Source: Planctomycetota bacterium (lineage in GTDB: Bacteria > Planctomycetota > Planctomycetia > Planctomycetales > Planctomycetaceae). Taken from it: DNA of 34,176 nt. How positions within the stretch are numbered: the stretch's first letter is position 1; each line of letters starts with the position of its first letter. Below are positions 31,599 to 34,176 of the stretch, piece after piece. The stretch is taken from the NCBI GenBank assembly GCA_018242565.1, contig JAFEBR010000271.1:1-34176 (forward strand), written 5' to 3'. The notes under the pieces were generated by a model, which saw nothing but the letters and a program-made list of their open reading frames with translations, was not told the DNA's origin and searched no databases. A program made the translations under genes and the position numbers.

Positions 31599-32432
31599 CT
31601 ACGAACGCCGCCGTAACCGCGAACCGGCGAACAACACGAGTCCGCCGAGGCCCCACAACACAGACGTCGCGGGCTCTGGAACCGCGGCCGGGACGCTGTA
31701 CGCGCTAATCGAGGCGGGATCCACCAGAAACGAAATCGTGCCATCCAGGGTCAGTGTGGTGCCACCCACGAGGGCGGGAGTGACTCCGAAAGTCGGGGTG
31801 CCGTTGGCGATACCACTGAAGGGACCAGGCGTCGTCCAGACGCTGTTGTAAATGACTGTTTCTACCACGCCGATTGTCCCGGCGGTGGTCACGCCCGAGT
31901 AATTGATGAACCCTTTGACGGCGGCAAAACTGCCGGGACTGCTCATCACCGTCCCGTTGACGACGAAATTGGGAAACAACGTGGATTGCAACGGCAATCC
32001 CGCCGCATCGAGTTGAAACTCGACGTTGAAGTTGAACGTCAATGTCGCGAAACCGAATGTGGCATTGACCTGATTGAGGGTGATGCCAAAGAGATTCAAA
32101 GCGTACGTGTTTGACGCAAAGATATAGCTGGCGTCGATACTGCCCGTCGCAAAGTCAGCGGTGTTCGGATCGGTTGTCAGCGAGAGGGTGACGGTGGAAC
32201 CGTTCCAGGGATTGACCAACGGGCCGGTGTTGGTTGTACCGGCGGGCGGCACCGTGGAGTTGGTGTCGTCGAACGTGATCGACGCCAACGATGTACTGGG
32301 GGTATTGATGGCAACGATACCCGCCTGAGTCGGAGAGCTGAATAGCAGGGCACCCAAAAACGCCAGAGGGGCGGCCTGGAGCAGGAGTCCGAGCAGGTCA
32401 CATTGACGAGTCGCGGGAGCCGTGAGGGGCAT
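31599..32432 (-). CDS. PEP-CTERM sorted exported protein
   Basis: From the ATG at 32432 the protein has 277 residues with a signal peptide (LLGLLLQAAPLAFLGALLF, cleaved near PTQA). The body is a secreted beta-rich domain high in T, S, N, G (ASITFDDTNS, GSTVTLSLTTDP, LFGITLNQVNATFGFATLTF). The C-terminus has the PEP-CTERM tripartite signal: VPEPA, a hydrophobic helix (VLWGLGGLVLFAG) and a basic end (SRLRRRS). Such proteins are processed by an exosortase, which is not in the window, and usually end up in extracellular matrix. The upstream frame to 32546 was rejected because its extra residues do not look like protein. Convergent with the DUF1592-DUF1552 operon. Confidence 0.9.
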   Translation of the reverse strand: MPLTAPATRQCDLLGLLLQAAPLAFLGALLFSSPTQAGIVAINTPSTSLASITFDDTNSTVPPAGTTNTGPLVNPWNGSTVTLSLTTDPNTADFATGSIDASYIFASNTYALNLFGITLNQVNATFGFATLTFNFNVEFQLDAAGLPLQSTLFPNFVVNGTVMSSPGSFAAVKGFINYSGVTTAGTIGVVETVIYNSVWTTPGPFSGIANGTPTFGVTPALVGGTTLTLDGTISFLVDPASISAYSVPAAVPEPATSVLWGLGGLVLFAGSRLRRRS

Positions 32433-33030
32433 GGGAATCGCTTTCTGTTGGGATATGAATCGAACGAGAACCGCACCTGGACAGGATCGAACCCGGGTCC
32501 CCCCGGAAATCCAGCGCCAGAGTACTGGGTTGCCGGAATTATTCAAGCCGGTGGACAGACAAAAAAGGGAGAGTTCATGAACCCCGGGCCCGAGAGATAG
32601 CTCGGTTTACGACCGACGTGCGGCAACGCTCGCAAGGTGGTGGATCCTCTTAAGACGCACGGCGCCAACGGAGGCCCTGTTTGGCAGCGACAGCAATACG
32701 AGTACCGCGAACGAGACGTGCGACCTCAATTCACGAGACGGCTTGCAGTCCTTTCCCGAATACAAGGTCAGCGATGTCCGCAGTCGACCGCGAACAGCCA
32801 GACTACCGATGGCCCGGGCAACCCTCTGGCGTGAAAACCAACTTTTTCAACGTTGGTTCAAGGGAGCGTTCCGTATGCGATGATCACGGACAAAGGAACA
32901 CCATGATCCTGTCGCCAGGCTTCGAAAGTCTGGGCAACCACGGTCAAAACTGCCGTCGAGAGTACTTTTGTGTGTTTGGTATTTTTCGTAGTTGAGTTAT
33001 TCAGAGCGATAAACAGGAGCAGAAAAGAAC

Positions 33031-33057
33031 CGCGGATTTCACGGATTTCGCGGATAT
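33031..33057. repeat. Triplicate 9-nt tandem words
   Basis: CGCGGATTT, CACGGATTT and CGCGGATAT are contiguous. Period and copy number are the same as for the array at 24657-24683, though the word differs. Elements of the form 'cgcggatttcacggatttcgcgg' are familiar as dispersed intergenic sequences in planctomycetes and relatives. Confidence 0.65.
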
Positions 33058-33190
33058 TTTTTTCGAGGGTTTACCACGGAGCGATGGGATGGTGCCGGTG
33101 AACGGTCATACCACAGAATACACAATCTTGGGTCGCCAGTTGCCGACGGTTTCGTGGATCAGGCTGCGACCACCGAGACACCCAGTTTTA

Positions 33191-33220
33191 ATCTGTGTAA
33201 ATCTGCGCAAATCTGTGGAT
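33191..33220. repeat. Triplicate 10-nt tandem words
   Basis: ATCTGTGTAA, ATCTGCGCAA and ATCTGTGGAT are contiguous, a 10-nt period in three copies. Together with the 33031-33057 array 134 nt away it may mark the two ends of one dispersed element of about 190 nt. Confidence 0.65.
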
Positions 33221-33347
33221 CAGCCTGTCCGGAGATCGGGGGATGACGCTGGCGATGTGTGGAAGAGACGTTGGATCGCGGAGCGATCCACGACTTTGGC
33301 GCAATCGACTGAGGGTGGATTCGTTTTTGCGACCGACCCGCACCAAG

Positions 33348-34176
33348 TCAATCTGCGGGCGAGCCTCGATGCAGCTCGATTTGCGAACCCGGCAGTGCCA
33401 TCACGCGGCGGGCCAGTGCACGATCGGAACCTTGTGGAACAATAATGATCACCCGACCGGGTAACGAGATTTTTCCCACGAGTCGCCGGGCGCTGCGGGA
33501 CTCCGCCCCGCGGTCGCGAAACAATTTGGGCTCCGCACTGGTCGAGATGCAGAGCAGAAACAGCCTGGGTGAACCTGCAGGCTGGTTTCCTGCCAGTGCC
33601 AGCCAGGCCCCCTGCAACAACGGTTCTTCACCGATGACTTGCCGCACGGGAGCCAACTCGCCTTCCGTCAGCCCATGCGGCAGGCAGGGCATTCGCGACG
33701 ATAATCGCCGATGCCCTTCGCGCATCCAATCGGTCCACGCGTCGCGACCATCCAGCCGCGCTTCCATGTCCCGCATTTCCTCGAAATGCCCCGTCAATTG
33801 ATAATACGCACGCAAGGCCTGACAGGCCGGCTCGTAATAGCTGTCGCGCTGCTGGTCGACCAGGCTCTCCAACATGGCCGCTCCCTGCTCGTTTCCCCGG
33901 GTGACTTTCAGCAGTGCCCATTCGAACGCAGCCGGCCGATGCGGAGGCTGGCGCTCCAGCAATTTCTCTAAATACGGCGGCAGAGCCGCGCGGCCTTCCA
34001 GAATTTTCACGAGACAGGCCAATTCCCAATGCAGCGAGACATCTTGGGGCCGCGTCCCGGCCAGCGACTGCAATTGCGACAGACGATGTCGCAACCCCAG
34101 CCGGCGTCTTCGCTCAGCCGCCCACGGCGGCCGCACGGTGTCAGCCCAGCGCTGATTGACCCGTTGCGTCAGTTCC
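33348..34176 (-). CDS. C-terminal part of a probable M48-metalloprotease-type protein (TPR-like region), partial
   Basis: The minus-strand frame is open from the right edge of the window, so 275 C-terminal residues are visible and the start is outside. The visible part begins ELTQRVNQRWADTVRPPW and continues as paired helices (LACLVKILEGRAALPPYLEKLLERQPPHRPAAFEWALLKV, read in pieces; GNEQGAAMLESLVDQQ; ACQALRAYYQLTG), a TPR-like layout, then a mixed alpha/beta end (RLFLLCISTSAEP, RVIIIVPQGSD, VMALPGSQIE). From memory this resembles the C-terminal region of planctomycete M48-family proteins, whose HExxH peptidase and membrane part would be encoded to the right. No catalytic motif is visible here, so the family call is tentative. 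A GTG at 34136 is in frame but probably internal. Confidence 0.5.
   Translation of the reverse strand, partial: ELTQRVNQRWADTVRPPWAAERRRRLGLRHRLSQLQSLAGTRPQDVSLHWELACLVKILEGRAALPPYLEKLLERQPPHRPAAFEWALLKVTRGNEQGAAMLESLVDQQRDSYYEPACQALRAYYQLTGHFEEMRDMEARLDGRDAWTDWMREGHRRLSSRMPCLPHGLTEGELAPVRQVIGEEPLLQGAWLALAGNQPAGSPRLFLLCISTSAEPKLFRDRGAESRSARRLVGKISLPGRVIIIVPQGSDRALARRVMALPGSQIELHRGSPAD

Larger units (their letters stand above)
32433..33347. other. Long intergenic region (915 nt) with two short-word repeat arrays
   Basis: No supported gene. It contains a stem-loop AACCAAC (32836-32842)/GTTGGTT (32852-32858) with a T-rich loop, and two triplicate word arrays (33031-33057 and 33191-33220) listed separately. 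Short plus-strand frames of 60-120 codons have no ribosome sites. The minus-strand leader of the PEP-CTERM gene lies at its left end. Confidence 0.5.

Noticed and set aside
32470-32550. tRNA-like stretch with GGGTTCGATCC on the minus strand
   Set aside because: The putative T-arm pairs at only two of five positions, and no anticodon or acceptor stem could be built.
24657-33220. Short repeats as a possible CRISPR array
   Set aside because: The words are 9-10 nt and contiguous without spacers, there are only three per site, and no cas gene is present.

Overview
The window looks like chromosomal DNA from a planctomycete of the Planctomycetaceae/Pirellulaceae type. The evidence is the protein families, since no rRNA or tRNA is present: a DUF1080 protein with a LamG-like domain, a DUF1592/DUF1588/DUF1585 cytochrome protein next to a DUF1552 protein, a PEP-CTERM protein, a secreted protein with the LEPR-XLL-like motif (LEQRQLLS), a DUF2961/GH172 protein, an FlgI-like lipoprotein with HEAT-type repeats, and many Tat or Sec signal peptides. 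The DNA is GC-rich, genes lie on both strands in short operons, and intergenic gaps are long and repeat-bearing. No phage, integrase, IS element or CRISPR array was found.

Layout. 1-774: N-terminal remnant of an Rpn/PD-(D/E)XK gene, interrupted by an amber stop and cut by the left edge, then a degenerate 182-bp direct repeat. 775-3455: a Tat-exported sugar-phosphate isomerase/epimerase-like protein facing a DUF1080+LamG protein, both of the kind linked to glycan breakdown. 3815-5487: two overlapping RlaP-type nucleotidyltransferases. 5556-7706: a secreted alpha/beta hydrolase divergent from a MoxR ATPase. 7873-13583: a secreted protein with a cysteine-less thioredoxin domain, followed by four ABC genes (ATPase, permease, ATPase, permease). 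13640-14092: DUF2007 plus zinc ribbon. 14607-20354: FlgI-like lipoprotein and SMC. 20355-21877: a long gap with a candidate structured RNA, then an HTH plus degenerate receiver regulator closed by a strong intrinsic terminator. 21951-24401: LEPR/IPT multi-repeat secreted protein. 25164-31445: GH172-type protein divergent from the DUF1592-DUF1552 pair. 31599-32432: PEP-CTERM protein. 33348-34176: C-terminal part of a probable M48-type protein running off the right edge.

How the genes fit together. Several exported proteins (epimerase-like, DUF1080/LamG, hydrolase, GH172) suggest processing of complex glycans at the cell surface or in the enlarged periplasm. The DUF1592/DUF1552 pair is a typical planctomycete exported haem-protein system of unknown role. 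The ABC operon is a self-contained pair of ABC-2 type exporters. SMC is the core chromosome-organising ATPase; its kleisin partners are not in the window. The least conventional observations are the tandem RlaP pair without an RNA ligase beside it, the 15-bp G·U-containing RNA stem at 20661-20743, a possible switch in the leader of the HTH-receiver gene, and three intergenic arrays of 9-10 nt words in triplicate. All functional statements rest on reading motifs by eye; no database search was possible.
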